Positions 1-13,205 of a stretch of 64,000 bases of DNA are shown here, piece after piece. Source of the stretch: Rostratula benghalensis (lineage: Eukaryota; Chordata; Aves; Charadriiformes; Rostratulidae); NCBI GenBank assembly GCA_013399305.1, contig VXAI01000015.1, positions 1,001,965 to 1,065,964 on the forward strand. Reading direction: 5' to 3'. Numbering within the stretch: position 1 is the first letter of the stretch; each line of letters opens with the position of its first letter. A program made the position numbers and the translations under genes. The notes under the pieces are model-generated. The model did no database searches. It was not told the origin of the DNA and saw nothing but the letters and a program-made list of their open reading frames with translations.

Positions 1-1235
1 CCTGGTCCTGCACGTGCTTTCCAGCAGCTTTTCTGTCTCCTCAGCAGCCTGCATTCCCCTGGCAGACTTACAAGAAGCCCTACAGAAAGGGGAGAGTCAC
101 TGGTACCAGCAGGAGTTCTTTCAAGGCAGGAACACAAGGTCCCCTGTGTAACACCTTGTGCTTTCAATCAGCCTGTAAAGGGAGGTACTAAAGTAAAAAA
201 AACAAACAACCCAAACCAAAAAACAAACAAACAAAAAACAACCACCAACAAAACCAAACAGAAAACACAACAGCAGAGCAAATGCAGTTAATGAAGCAAA
301 CACTGGGAAGTGGCACCGCCAGGGGCAGTTTGTGGTCCCAAGGGGCTGCTTTGCTGTTCAGCCACCTGCCTTGGGAAGGCCCTGGGCTCTCTCTGGCATT
401 ACCATTCATCAGACCATTTGAGAGGCTGATCTAAGGCAGGAGAAACAGTGAAGGAAAGCCCTACAAGGGCTTAAAATGAGCCTTGCTATGAGGGTCTCAC
501 ATTTCAAGCCTTTAAGATGCAGAAACTTCTGATCTTATATGTCCCTCTGGGATCCCTTTTATTGTCTGTCTCATAAAACTATCTCTAAAGAGCTTTAAGA
601 AACCTGGCTTAGAAGGGATCTCCACAGTTTAAGACTATGGGCTGGAGTTACATTTTCATAAAAGAATTAAAAAAACACCTTAAGCCCATACAGGAGAAGC
701 AAAAGGTGGCACCTGGTGCTGCTAAGCTTCTTTTGGAGTTCAAAATCGCTAAGTGCAGGGATTATATTGGCTGTAAGCATCTTAGCAGCAGTGCTAAGAC
801 ACTGAGAGCAACCACAGGCTTCTAGGGGCTGGAGGCCAGAGAACCAAACTGTGGAGTCTGATCTGAGCAGGCACAGTGCATGGAGGTGCTGGCAGCCATT
901 TTGAGTGGTGTCTGCATGGGAAGCTTGATGCTCCCACCATCATTGGCTCTGGCAGAGTGCAGTGAGTCCAGCCATCAGGATGTCACATAAGATGTTCGCC
1001 TGCTGAGGAGGGTGACACCACTGACTAAAACTTCGATGTTCCCCACACACCTCAGCACTTCTAAAAACACTTTTAAAGACTTGTTTACAATTCATGATAA
1101 GCCTAGAAAACTGACCAGCTGTTCTTATTTCTTGCCATCTATAGTTTTCCTCCATCTATATCCAAAGATAAAAAGACACCTCTCAGCAAAAAAAACCCTA
1201 GTACTTGAGTATAAGAAGCACTGGTGAAGCAAGGG
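1..1235. other. Left-edge intergenic DNA
   Basis: Holds the A-rich tract at 191-270. Nothing else identifiable is seen, and short open frames have no family resemblance. Confidence 0.6.
191..270. repeat. A-rich, CAAA-type low-complexity tract
   Basis: The + strand is almost only A and C, with irregular CAAA units. It could be an old decayed poly-A tail or simple repeat. Confidence 0.85.
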
Positions 1236-1416
1236 TGACAGAGCACTGGGACAGGCTGCCCAGGGAGGTTGTGGAGTCCCCTTCTCTGGAGATTTTTAAG
1301 ACCCACCTGGATGCAGTCCTGAATAATGTGCTCTGGGCAATCCTGCTTTAGCAGGGAAGTTGGACTAAATGATCTCTAGAGGTCCCTTCCAACTCTGACA
1401 ATTCTGTGATTCCATG
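1236..1416 (+). mobile_element. CR1 LINE 3' fragment
   Basis: The sequence carries the CR1 3' tail: GGGACAGGCTGCCCAGGGAG, GGAGATTTTTAAGACCC, GACTAAATGATCTCTAGAGG, TCCCTTCCAACTCT, and the short terminal repeat ATTCTGTGATTCCATG. It is 5'-truncated, the usual state of CR1 copies, and non-coding. Confidence 0.9.
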
Positions 1417-3210
1417 AAGCAGGTCTTAAGGTAGCAACTGGAGCATAAAAGTCTTTCCTGAAGCACTTAATCCTCTGCCCAGAAACCTTTCACGGCCAGG
1501 TTGTTACATGCCACTAACCCAGCATTTAGACTGAGATGGGTGATCAGAAGCAGGTGTCTAAATCTGTTGTTGAAAGCCTAGTGTTGAAGGGACTTCTCTG
1601 TCTGTTCTGTACTCTTCAGCCAGCCTCTGGATGCTGTACTGGAGCTGCCCCCTGGAGCTAGCATCAGTGTCCTTCCAGTTTGTGCCCAGGTCACCAGTGT
1701 CACCCACTCCAGCCTTCAAAATATAAGAGCCACTGAACCAAACTGACCTTACATGGTTACACATCAAGGAATTTGGATCTTACACTGCTGGCATTTGATT
1801 TATGTTTTGTCCCTCATCTAAGATGCCTTAAGTGATTTAAACTGTGGAGTTTAAATTCAGGTGATGCCTGAACCCACTTCAGTCTGCAGGGCAGTGCCAC
1901 GAGCAAACAGGCAGGAAAGGGCAGCACTGCCTGCCTTGATCTTCTCCAGGAGACTGCAGTATAGCTTGTCCTAGGAAAAGCGAACAGGCTTTTCCTAGGA
2001 GTCCCATCTGTCATTAACACCTGGCACCACCCAGCAGCTCAGCACAAAGGCTCTTTTGGGCTTCGCCAGGTTCAGGTTTGGTTTGGATAACACCTGTGTG
2101 TGCCACTTCTGCCTTATGCACAAAGCTTGCTGCTCACCTCAGTGCCATCCTTGCACGTGCTGTCCCTTGGGCAGTGCTGCAGATGGAGCCTTTCCAGACA
2201 GGCTGTCAGAGCCCATGATCTTCACCAGATGCGTTAACTGTGTTAACCTTTGGAGTAAAGTGAATTTCTTATGTCAGAAAAGCAGAGGCCCATGTACAAC
2301 CTTCCACCTCTCCCTGCTTTTTTTCTCACCTTAAAAAAATGCTTTGGCCTTTTCTGTGCTTACTGCAGCAGTTTTGTGTGGCTTAGCCCACGTTTGCCTC
2401 ATCGCGTCTCACAGTTCACTTGTAAGGAATTGCATCCACGCCTTAAAGAAATTGAGGAAGATGAGGTTGGGAAGGCTCTAGGTCACAGGTCCTGTCTCAG
2501 TGACTGCAGGCAGCAGTGCTGAAAAAGAAGAAAACCAAAAGAAAGAGCAACTTGCTTGAGAAGGAGCTACATTGTGAAAGATGCTTTTAAGAGCAGTGAC
2601 TGAGTACCTCCCTCCTTTGCACCATTATCCCACCAGGTAAAGGAGGGGTCCTGGAGTGCCATTTCCTTGACCTACCCTGAGCCCCAAGGGGTTGCTTGCA
2701 GGGTGTCCAACTCTCAGCATCCCCTCCCCACACTCCCTCGTGTCAGGGGGTATTTATTATTTATTGGTATTTATTATCCTGCAGGCTGACGCCCAAGGTG
2801 CAGCTTCATGGTGAAAAAGGACAGTCAGTCCCAGGGAGGATTTCCCCCCTCTTTTCAGTGCAGTTCAAGCCAAATACAGGGCTGCTCTGTGCAGGGCATT
2901 TGTGTGCCCGAGGCAGTGAGCCTGTGCTTTGAGAGGAATAGCAGATCATATCTAGGAGGTAGGGGCATAGTTGCAGGGCATAGCCCTTGCAGGGACATCC
3001 AGCTTCAGTGCAGCACAGGTGACTCTTTGGCTGGACAGGACAGGACATGATGCTGAGGGGATGCCAAGAGGGACACCCTATGGAGGGGTACACTCATGGG
3101 ATGATGCTGCTGGCAACGCATGGCAGTTGGCTCCTTTGGGCAACTGGCAGACCTCCTTTTCCAAAATACCACCGATCACAGGCTGGCTACCTTTGAATTT
3201 CCTCCCATCT

Positions 3211-3224
3211 GTGCCATCTAGTGC
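3211..3224 (-). promoter_or_regulatory. Possible CTCF-type motif, upstream region
   Basis: The minus strand reads GCACTAGATGGCAC, one mismatch (first base) from the CTCF core consensus. Its orientation is opposite to the motif inside GGT1. Confidence 0.4.
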
Positions 3225-3661
3225 CCAGTACAAGAACTGGGACTGACCCAGCCTCTCACCCACAGGGGAACAGCCCGGCTGCTCTGGAGAAGAGGCTCTC
3301 CCCTCCCTGGGCCAGGCGCCAAGCCCTGGGCCAGGCAGGGATGTGCTGGGAGGACCCCTGAGATGCCACATCGTCTGCATGGAAAATCCCACTTAGCTCC
3401 AGGTAGGATTGCAGTGTGCAGGTGTGTCTGTGAGGCGGATGGAGTGGGGAGAGTGACTCTGTTCAGAGGTTGGAGGTGAGATGAGGCTGGGTGATATTTT
3501 GCTGCTAGAGGCTTCAGGTAGGGAGAGGAAGGCTTGAAGCTCTTGGGAACTGTGCCTTTGCTTTTCAGGCATTGTGTTCCCGTGGCATGCTGTGACACTG
3601 CACACGTGTTTTAAGGGATGAAAATACCAACCTCCCTCAGAACTGGAATTCTCCTATTTGG

Positions 3662-3701
3662 ATTGATTTCAATGCTATTCCATTGATTTCAATGCTATTC
3701 C
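3662..3701. repeat. Perfect 20-bp tandem duplication
   Basis: ATTGATTTCAATGCTATTCC occurs twice with no mismatch and no spacer. Perfect identity suggests a recent slippage or templated insertion. Confidence 0.95.
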
Positions 3702-5107
3702 AAGGCAAGCTATAGTGAGCTTTACTTAAGACCCTAGACTGTAAAAAGCTTTGTTTTTCAATATATTATAGGTTGTTTGGCATAATCTTTGCGTTACACA
3801 GTTTCTTAGGTAAGTTCCTTGTACTAAGTTACTATTTTTTCAGAAAGCTTCTGTAGCTGTAGCTTGATTTGTCAGCTTTGATTCTTAACTCTGCCACTGT
3901 CGTCTTTATCCTTTTCAAAGGAATACTTTTCCTCTTTACAGACCCAGTTTCATTTATAAGCTCTAAATAAGGGAATGAATCAGGAGCTAGCAAATTCTTG
4001 CTTCCTTGCGGCAGTTTTTTTCAGAAATCTGTATAAGAGATTTAGTAGTGGTGAAAAATGCTGCTAACTCAAACCCATCAGTATATGTCTGTCCATATTG
4101 GTTTATCACAGCCAGGCACTACGTACTTCTCTATATTTAATTTCATGTGTTCTTATTTGCCCTTTTCACAGATGTTTTCAAGTTATTCCACAAGGTCTTT
4201 GAAATTTTCCTGATGTCCTTCGCTAGCTCCATATGTTATCTTCTGCCATTTCATTACTAGGACACAAATAGATATATTTAACATGCTGCCTCTAGCATCC
4301 ATAGGGCACCCCACTCAGCTTTTTCCTCATGAAGTTTTGATGGTTTGTTCTTTGCTTGCAACTTACATTGGATTAAAAATAACTATCTGATATCTGCTTC
4401 CCAGAACTTCTTATTAGCATATTCAGGGAATTAATTATTAGTAAAATTATTAGTAAAATAATTGTTCAAGAAGCAGAACGTTTTCTTCTTCTCAGGATCA
4501 CATGCAGAAGTCTGTGAGCTCAGCACCTCTTTGCTTGTGAACTGTGTCTGCTGGTTTGCCCCTCATGAAGCTCTGCAGATTTTTTTCTCTGGAATATATT
4601 GCACAAGCACTTAATGCACTTTCTGAAATGTAGATTTTCCTGCTATTTTTTTTTTTCCCATGGAAGTTAAATAAGCCTGATTGCTTAAGAAGTCTCAATA
4701 GCCTTTTCAAATGTGACAAAGTAGAATTGCCCCTTAGCACCTGATAGGCTGTAGTGATAGCTCCAGTGGCGTTGGAGCTGGCATGCTCAGAGCTCTCCTG
4801 GGACAGCTATTGATCTTGGCATGTTACTGCTTTTGAAGGGACTGATCTTTGAAACCAAGGCTCCAGGAAGTCATTTAAGGATGTGTTTGCATCCTGCTGA
4901 GCACTGAACTGTAAGGATTTCAGTGGGAAGGAAACTCATCTTGAAACAGATGCAATGTTTATCTCGCTTTCCCTAATTAGAGCTCCATCTTCCTGGAGGT
5001 GATATTCTCCAAAGCATCTCCTTAGCAGTGGGAGGCCAGTGCTGGTGTCAAGCCCCCACTTGTCCAAAGCTTAATTGGTCCCAGCTGTGCTCCAGAGAGC
5101 TCTAGTT

Positions 5108-5222
5108 CTGAGGTGCCGGAGCTCGGGGCAGGCTGTGCTGCCGGCACGGCTGTTTGCACACCTGCAGTTTCTCTTCTGAGACCGAGCGGTGCGGAGGCAG
5201 GGTTGGTCTTCCAGCGAGCTCC
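5108..5222. promoter_or_regulatory. Small CpG-rich patch upstream of GGT1
   Basis: About eight CpG in 115 bp (TGCCGGAGCTCGGGG, GCCGGCACGG, GAGCGGTGCGG), in surroundings with few. It is a candidate for a distant GGT1 first exon or promoter, but no splice donor stands out. Confidence 0.2.
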
Positions 5223-8200
5223 CAGCTTCTCACAGGTCTGTAAGCTCCTTTACTCTCAGTTCTTTGGGACTCTCAGTCTCTAGGGCTTCATGCCTTCCCC
5301 TGTATAGTTCACTCCCAAGTCTGTTGGTGTGCCACAGTCTACACAGGCTTTAAAGTGTTTGTGTGAGCTGAATACCAGCAAGACTCCTTTCTGCAGTTTG
5401 TCGCCAGAGCCCCTTAATTAACAGCAAAGCCCCAAATCTCTGTTTTACGTGTAAGGAAATGGAGGATCAGACACACAATGTGATTTATTGCAATCATTTA
5501 GCAGCAGAAACAGGAGTTTTACTCCTGAAGTCTCAGTGTCATAACCCTAAGGCTACCATTCCCTTCACCCAGCCCCTGCCCATGCAGCAGAGTCAGTGTG
5601 GGTGGGTGCCCAGCTGTAACCTGGGGAGGTTTGATCCTGGGAACTTGTTCCCGTTGCTGAGGAGGTGCTTGGGCTTACATGCATCCTCTTCCACTATGGC
5701 ATGGCTACTGTGGGGTCAAGGCCTGGGCAGGGCTGAGCTCACGGTGGTGGCTGCGCCTGGCTCCAGCCAGCCTGGCTGGTTAGAGCGGTGCAGGGAAGGG
5801 GCTGTGTGACAGCTGGGCTCCCAGATCCCCAAACGTGCGTTCCAGCTTTAATTACAGTGACACTGCTGCCTGGGTGTAATTAGCAGTTGAGAAACTCTGA
5901 GTATGATTTTAATAAGCTGAGAGTAATGCAATTTGTCTTTTCTGTAAGAGATGCTTTGCAAACAAAAACTGTGATTAAAAAGCATGCACACAGGGCAAAC
6001 AGCAACTGTGCGGTGGGTGCGTTAGTGCTGTATGTACAGCACGTCTGGCACGTGGCCCAACCTGGCACTGAGGTCTTCCTTTGGGGAAGTCTTCATGATG
6101 GTGTTCCTCGGAGACTAATGTGTGAAAACTGGAGGATTTGGCTCTATTGTGGGTTTTACAAAAGGCTCTTCCCAGTCTCCATAGCTCCCCTTTGATACGA
6201 TGTTGTTCCTTGATAAGGGTGAGTCTCCTGGGTGTCATTCTCACTGCTTTTCACTCCTGTTGCCATTGTGTTTCTTTGCTCTCTCTCACAAGCCCAAATT
6301 AGCTTGAGGCTGGTGGGATGCCTGTGGCAGAGGACAGTGAGGCAGCCAGGGTGGTGTGGGGGGAGACAGGAAGCCCTTTCAAGAGTAGCCAGTGTTTCTG
6401 GTAGCCTCAGATCTGAACAGCCAGACCGAGCCCTGGACTCAGCCTCTCTACTTTGCTCTTTCCTGCTTTCTTAAAAGAAATAAAAAGATCTCTTATCTAA
6501 TCTCTCATCTCTGCACAGGCCTGCCTTACCCTGCTGGAGTTGATTTCTGGCCATGGGTGCTGTCATGAGGGAGCAAGCCCCATTGTGTCCCCAAGTTCTG
6601 TTTCCCCGAAGCTCCCATTACACACCAGGGCTGGATTCAAGGGCAAATTGTCCTTCTTACCCAGTGCTGTGACGCAACTGTGCAGGGGACAAGAGGGAAA
6701 ACTGAGGCACAACTGCTCTCAGAAAAGGGTTATACCATCTCCTCAGGCATTGGAGGGCCAGAGTTGGGGATGTGTATCTGGCGTCTGGGGGAGCGATAAG
6801 GATGGGGATATTGCCCCACGCTGTGAGAAGTGCCCCCATCTGCAGGGTAAGGTGAGGGACTCTCCCTGGGGAGGCTACTTGTCCCCCTGCAGATGTCCAT
6901 CTGTGCCTGATGGCATTGGCTGCTGCGGCTCTCCTAATTTAGGGGGTGCCTATGTTTGTGGTACCCCTCCTCCCAACTTTTGGGAAACACCCTGATCTTT
7001 GAGAGTGTTGAATCAGAGAAATGCCTGTGATTTCTCATCCTTTGCCATTTCTCTCTGTCTGGGAGCAGTGAGCAGGGGTCCCTGGTGGATGAGGAGGGGT
7101 TAAAAGCAGCTTGCTCGCTCATATCCTTTTGTGCTATGCAGTGCAGGTGTGACTGCCCTGCTGCCTGCTCTTGCCAGCTAGTTGCAGCCCTGGCACATTG
7201 GGGAAACAAACAAAGCTTTCCCCAGAGATTGGGTTGAAATGTGATAAAGGGATCCGCGATTCCCACTGGCAGTGGAAACGGCAGCAGGTGTGGGCTTGGT
7301 GAATGGCAAAACATTCAGCCTCTGCCCCATCCCGACACAGAGAGGCCGTGGAGCAAACGCAGACCATCCCATCCACGCGGGGTGGAGGGAGAGCTGAGAG
7401 GGCTGAGCTCCTGTGCGGGCACAGTCACCATGTGGTGCAGTGTGTCCAGCCTCTGTGGCATGCGGACTCCTTCCAGAGTCATGGCAAGCAGGTCTTCTAG
7501 GAGCACTGCTGGTACAGCCTCTGCCTCCAAGCCCAGCTGGCCCTTTCACAACTTCCAAGATAGGCTGTGAGTGCTTTGAGGCAGGTGCTTGTGATTACGA
7601 TATCTCAAAAGCAATGGCCATGTCTGGTGCCAGCACCAAAATAAGCCAGAAGGCTGGGCAGAGGGGCAGATAAACTGGACAGGGACTCTTTTCTCCCATC
7701 TAGGGTTTTGGGATATGTACTTGAGATGTGAAACTTTTTCTCTTGATTGCAGGTTGCCTGTCCTGGGGCAGGAGATCTGACCACTTATCCCTTCACAGTC
7801 CTATGTTATGCTCTGCCCTGATGAGGTGCTGTGAGCATCACACCTGCCAGGTTTGTGCACTCAGATGGAGAGATTCTTCAAGACAGGTTCCTGTCACTGT
7901 GGTCTTCTTTTGTAGGAACTTTGTGACCATCATCCTGAGAAAGCACAAAATCGGCCAGAGGAACATGTGGGCTATGGCTTAAGGATGTTGTCACCAAGAC
8001 TAAATTTGTACAGTGCACTTCCCTCTTAAGGTCAAAACTGTTGGGTTGCAAATGGTCACACAGAGATGAACTGTATTACCCATGTCTAAACCAGACTGTG
8101 AGCCTGAAGGTATGACTAGGGGAGTATGTGGAACTGCAGGGAGTGACCGCTTTAGGCCTTGGGTCACTGTTAGTTCATGTCCAGCTATAACTTGTGATCC

Positions 8201-10780
8201 TTACATGTCCTGAGTCCCACTGATTCCTAGGCAGAATGGAAAAAAAGATTTGTGGAAGTCTGTAGAGTGGACCTTGGGTATTCCTGGGAAAGGTCCTTGT
8301 TCCTCTGTTTTTAGGGCGCTCTTGCTTCTTTGGTTAGACTTTAACAGCAATTAGTCAGCCAACAACTTCCTATAATAATCCGCAAGTTTTCCATTAAGTA
8401 ACAAACACTTTGAACTTCTCCCCAGCTCCGCTGCTGCAATCTAATCTGCTGTCATTTTTCACAAGTAGACCTTCATGTTTTATTCATTTCCTGTTTACGG
8501 TGAGGGGGAGTAAACCAAAGGCATGAGAAACAGCGAGAGCAACAGCCCATGAGCTCCAAACACGGTGCAGTCAGATTCACCATCAGCCTCTGACTTGTCA
8601 CTTCCAGCTGTATCTGGGTTTACTGTATCTATCAGATACGTGACAGGGAGGAGGGGTGATGTCTAGCAACATGGTGAAAACAGTCTGGGGGAAGCTTCCT
8701 TATTCCAGCCTGAGCACTGACCTGCTCTGGAGCCTTGGTCCAGATTGTCTCTCTTGCCCTTTCTCTAAAGTGGGAACATGAATGCTTTTCTCACATTGGC
8801 CCGTAAGGCTTCCTGTCCCTGACAGTAGTTTTAAAATGCTATTAAGTATGAAAAAAAAAATTGTGGTGATGCTGATAAGAATTTGGCAATCTGGACCAGA
8901 CTATGGAGTTTGGGGATCTCCCTATAGGTGCAGTGAGTACTGGGGATTGTTACTTGGTAGGCGGCTTTATGCAGTGATCTCTGTGCCTCTCCCTCTCTTA
9001 GCATGAGTATTAGCAGAGAAGTAGTGGAAGGGACTCAGTGTTAGGACTCTGCTCTTCCTCTTTGCACTTACAATTTGGTTAGAGCTCACTCTGCCACCAA
9101 TCTAGTGTGCTTAGGCTGTCTCCAAACTATTCTGTAAAACACATGTTGCACCTTGAGCAAAACAGGAACTTTCTTTGGGATGGACAGGGTCTGCTGCTGT
9201 TGCAGTTGGCTGAAAAATGCCTGCTAGGGGTGCAGGTTTCTTCTTTGATTAAGGATATAATGATTCAGTGTTAATTGTTTTGGTTTGATCCCAACAGCTT
9301 CAAAGCCAGGCCCCCTCGAAAGTGACAGAACAAGAGGGAGTAGTTTACTGAGATCACATTTATATCATTTGCTGGGGAGTATGAATATAGTGAGCAAATC
9401 TTATGAATGTAAGAGAAAGCTAGTTTGTACTAGATCTGAAAAAAATCTCGTATGCAGTCTTCCTAGCAGTTAGAAGGCATTCTAACTCAGATACATATCT
9501 GCTTTTGAGTTCTTTGACACTATCACAGGAGGCCTATTCCTTAGGGTAGATGAGATTCGGACCGTGATTTGGTGTACAGAACACTTCTTTCAGTATTTCA
9601 GATAACTGCCTTAGGCTGGCACAGTGTTACATGAAGAGGATAGGGGAGATTCCTGGCTAAAAAACTACCTGGGAAGGCAAAAAAGTATCAATCATTCTCC
9701 AGTCGATTCACTATGCATTGCACAAGCAGCTTTGCTCACAAGTCATTCCCACATCTCCCTTCCCCACCCAATCCTATGAACTAGCCATGGAGGTTCCTTT
9801 TGGTGCAGGATTTTAATTCTGTGAGCTGGTGGCATTTATTTGGCTGCTGTTGCATGATTCTGCAGATCTTGGTGCCATTGCTGGTAGCTGACAGTAATTT
9901 TATCAACTCCGTTTTGTGAAAGCCTGTGCTGGTTCCACTTGTCTCAGCTGAGAAGACACACACACCTTCTGTTAGACTTGGCATCTCCTTTATACAGCTA
10001 TTCCAGAGATACTTGACCAACAATACCTACGCTCTGGACCAGTCAAACCTTGTCCTAGTACAGGATGTGGCTTTACATGGTCAAACAAGCCCTTCAGTGA
10101 AAGATCATCAGAACTGTCATGAAGGAAGCTGAAAATGAATTATTTTCCCTTTGGAGAGCAATGGTACATCCTTGAGATATTTCCTCTCCATTTACAGGCT
10201 ACAAGACTTCCTCTGGTGGAGAAGGGCAGGATGTGCCTCTCAAGAGCTTTCCAGGTCAGTGTCCAGGACACCACCTTTTACGGGATGCACGTTCCTTCTC
10301 CACGGAGCTCCCAGCCCCTATGGCCATGGAGCTGGGCAGTGCTCCAGCGTCAGCTAACTTTGAAGAGTGCAGGAATGGGGTTTTCCCCAAACAGGGTGGG
10401 TAACGGGGGCAACAGTGCTCTGATGCAGTGGGTGTCCTTGCTGTCAGGGCTTGTGCCACGGGCAACACCAGCAACTGGCAGAGTACTGCTCAATGTACAA
10501 AGAAAAGAAAGAAACATTTTTGCCAATACAGATTCACTCCTGGGACTTACCCAACATCAAAGTATTGTCTCCATTCAAGTCTGATCTTTCCTTGCTCTCC
10601 ACCCTCTATGCTGTTCCCTTTACCATGAGAAAGTGCGGCACGGAAAATGTCTGTCCGCTCTGTTCTCAGCTTGCCCTGTGAGCCGGGAATTCTTTAGGGA
10701 CAGGGAGGGGAAGGGTGGCATGCCTTCACTGCTCAAAGATACCACTTCGGTACATGACCCTCCCTTTCTGACCACTCCCA

Positions 10781-10788
10781 TATATAAA
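10781..10788 (+). promoter_or_regulatory. TATA-box-like element upstream of GGT1
   Basis: TATATAAA preceded by a pyrimidine-rich stretch is a full match to a TATA box. One such match in many kilobases can arise by chance; no transcript supports it. Confidence 0.2.
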
Positions 10789-12690
10789 GTCTTGCTACCG
10801 CTCAGCTCTGTGTGACCGATCTTGCTTTTGGAAGGCTTCTGGGAGCCCTTGAGGAACAAAGAGCAAGAGAGCAAGGCAGAAGCACCTTCTTCTGGTGTCA
10901 CTAGCTGAAGGTGAACTGCACCCAGGCAGAACAAAGCTTTTAAAGTAGTGAGTAAACAGCATGATTTTATCTTATCTCCATATTTTGGTTGGATTGGGGT
11001 GTGAAATAGAGGAGTTGTTTCTTTGCCTTTATTACGTACCTTTCTAGCTCTTTAATCATACTTTATTAAAGTGTACCTTTGTTTCACAAGCCTTCAGGCT
11101 CATGTTTGAAGCAAGTGCTTCTCTCTTACAGGGATTGCCAGGTCTTAATCTACTGTGTTGACTTTGGAATCTCAATTAAAAAACGTCAGGTCACAGGCAG
11201 CAGGGTCTCTGTCCAGGCAGTATGAACAGCCGCTGATTCACCCCTTAAGGGAACTACTTAATGCTGTGGCTTGATAGGGTCAGCAGCATATGAACTGGGA
11301 TTTTCAAGAGTAATTAGGTTTTCTGACAGAGGCTGAGATCAGAGAAAGGAGCTGGGATTCTAATGACCTGGGATCTCAGTTGCATCACTGGATAAGATAC
11401 TTCACTTCTGCGTGGCCCATCCAACCCCTTGAAGGTACCCTATCTACCACCCAACTTTATGTTGGTCTTCACTCCTTATTGGGTTCAAAAAGTCTATGGA
11501 AAGGTTGGTATGTAAGGGTCGTAAGACTGAGTCACAATTTGACCCTGGTTTTGCATGTAGTGTGAGTGGCATGGCATGCTGATAAGAGAAGTGCTGCTTT
11601 AGTAATCTGGTGGAGGAAAAACTCTTTAAACTACCTGAGAGGTCAGAGGTATACAAACACTAGAAGGCAGTTTTCATGGGGTCCTAAAGATGAAAAATTC
11701 TTACTGAAGTCAGTGTCCTGTTGGCATGTAGTCCTCTTCAGCAAAAGCTAGGTCTAAAGAGTGGGCTGAAACCCATAGATTTTGCATACCTTTCCACGTT
11801 GATTCTGTGCTTCTAAGTGGTAACTTGGAAAATGCAGACCCTCTTGGAGTGGGAAGTCAAGCACTGTCTGGTTTCTTACCTCGCAGCAAGGAGGAAGCCC
11901 AGGAGGCAGATGCAGAGCCAGAAGAGCTTCAGGGACAGTGGTATGATGCTGGGGGTGTCTTCCAGAAGCAGAGTGGAAGGGCAGTGCTGAGGGAGAGATC
12001 AGAGCTCCTGATGCAGAGCAGGCAGAGCAGTCAGCAGAGCGTATCAGGATTAGTCATGTATGGGGAAACCGACATATGAAGCAGAACAAAAAAGTCCTGA
12101 AGTAAACCAAGCAGGCCACATTTAATTAATTGTAAAGAAATTTCTGTTGCAAGGAACTACTGAGGGTAACTGTATTTGTGCAAGAAGGAACAGATTCTGC
12201 CCAGGAAATTGAATATTTAGACACATACATGACCAGAACAGCACCCAGAAGACTGTGTGCTCATTGCCAGAACAAAAAAGAATGGCTCTTTCCTACACAT
12301 GCTTGGAAAACAAAAACCTGCTCCTTTTCTTGACTATTTCTTATGCTGTGGTATCTCCATTTTGTGATGATTACTAAAGCTGAAGCCAATGGCTCCATTT
12401 ACCTCTCTAGCGGATGAGGCTTAGCATCCCCCACTGAAAATGCCCTCAATCCCTATATAGCTGGTTTGTTTGTGCTGAAGCCCTTCTAACATATCAAATG
12501 TGGGCTCTCCAGGACCAGAGCTCTTTCTCACCCAAGGTCCTGGACTGCATTTCCTTATCCAGCTGCCTGCAGCAAGCAGAAGTCAGACCATGGCTACTCC
12601 AGGAGAGGCAAAGTTAATCAAGCCAGCTCCATGGCAATTAGGACATTCTTAATTTAGCAAAAGCAGATGAATTTAAGCAGGTAGCTACAA

Positions 12691-12715
12691 TTTTATTTAT
12701 TTATTTATTTATTTT
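12691..12715. repeat. (TTTA)n microsatellite
   Basis: About six units of TTTA with no interruption, in DNA without other features. Confidence 0.95.
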
Positions 12716-13021
12716 CAGTTGGAGACTGAGCTCTTTTCCAAATTGTGCTGAAGCCTGTGTTAACCTCTTCAGGGAGTAGAGTCTCAAGTTCATTTATTGC
12801 TTTGGAATCTAGGTTGGTTGGTGTTTTTTTCCTATCTAGATGATCTGCAGCCTATAAAATAAATAGTTATGGCAGTAACATTAAATAAACCCTACTACAG
12901 GGCACCAAGAAAGTTCAAACTTCATCTGTGATCTGAGAGGTTCAATGTGCATGTGGAAGATAGGTCCAACTGCAGCAGTCAGGCTAGACTGCAGAAAGCC
13001 TCTAGCCTTGAGAGTAGGCAT

Positions 13022-13205
13022 TGTTCATTTTTTGCCCTTTAGTTTCTCCCTTTCCTATTCTTTAGTCTTCTTTTTTTGTACTCTAGACTCTTTCATTCCG
13101 CCTTCCTCTGCTTTTCCTTTCCACCAGGTGAGGATTTCCTCTTTCCTCCATGCTATTCCCTCTTCTTTCCCCCCTTCTTTCTTCAGTACCCGTCCACCCT
13201 CTTTT
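13022..13205. repeat. Pyrimidine-rich tract
   Basis: About 180 bp on the + strand dominated by C and T (TTCTCCCTTTCC, CTTCTTTCCCCCC), with a few purine interruptions. Open frames on both strands here reflect the skewed composition. Confidence 0.8.

Noticed and set aside
6540..6995. + strand open frame of 151 codons
   Set aside because: Gly, Pro, Ser and Cys-rich chance composition; no known motif and no splice context.
10135..10584. + strand open frame of 149 codons
   Set aside because: No recognisable domain; composition of random GC-moderate DNA.
11807..12079. Minus-strand hydrophobic stretch (LSLKLFWLCICLLGFLLAAR) ending at a GT donor, like a signal-peptide exon
   Set aside because: The frame has a stop shortly upstream and no Met or clear acceptor; no partner exon found.
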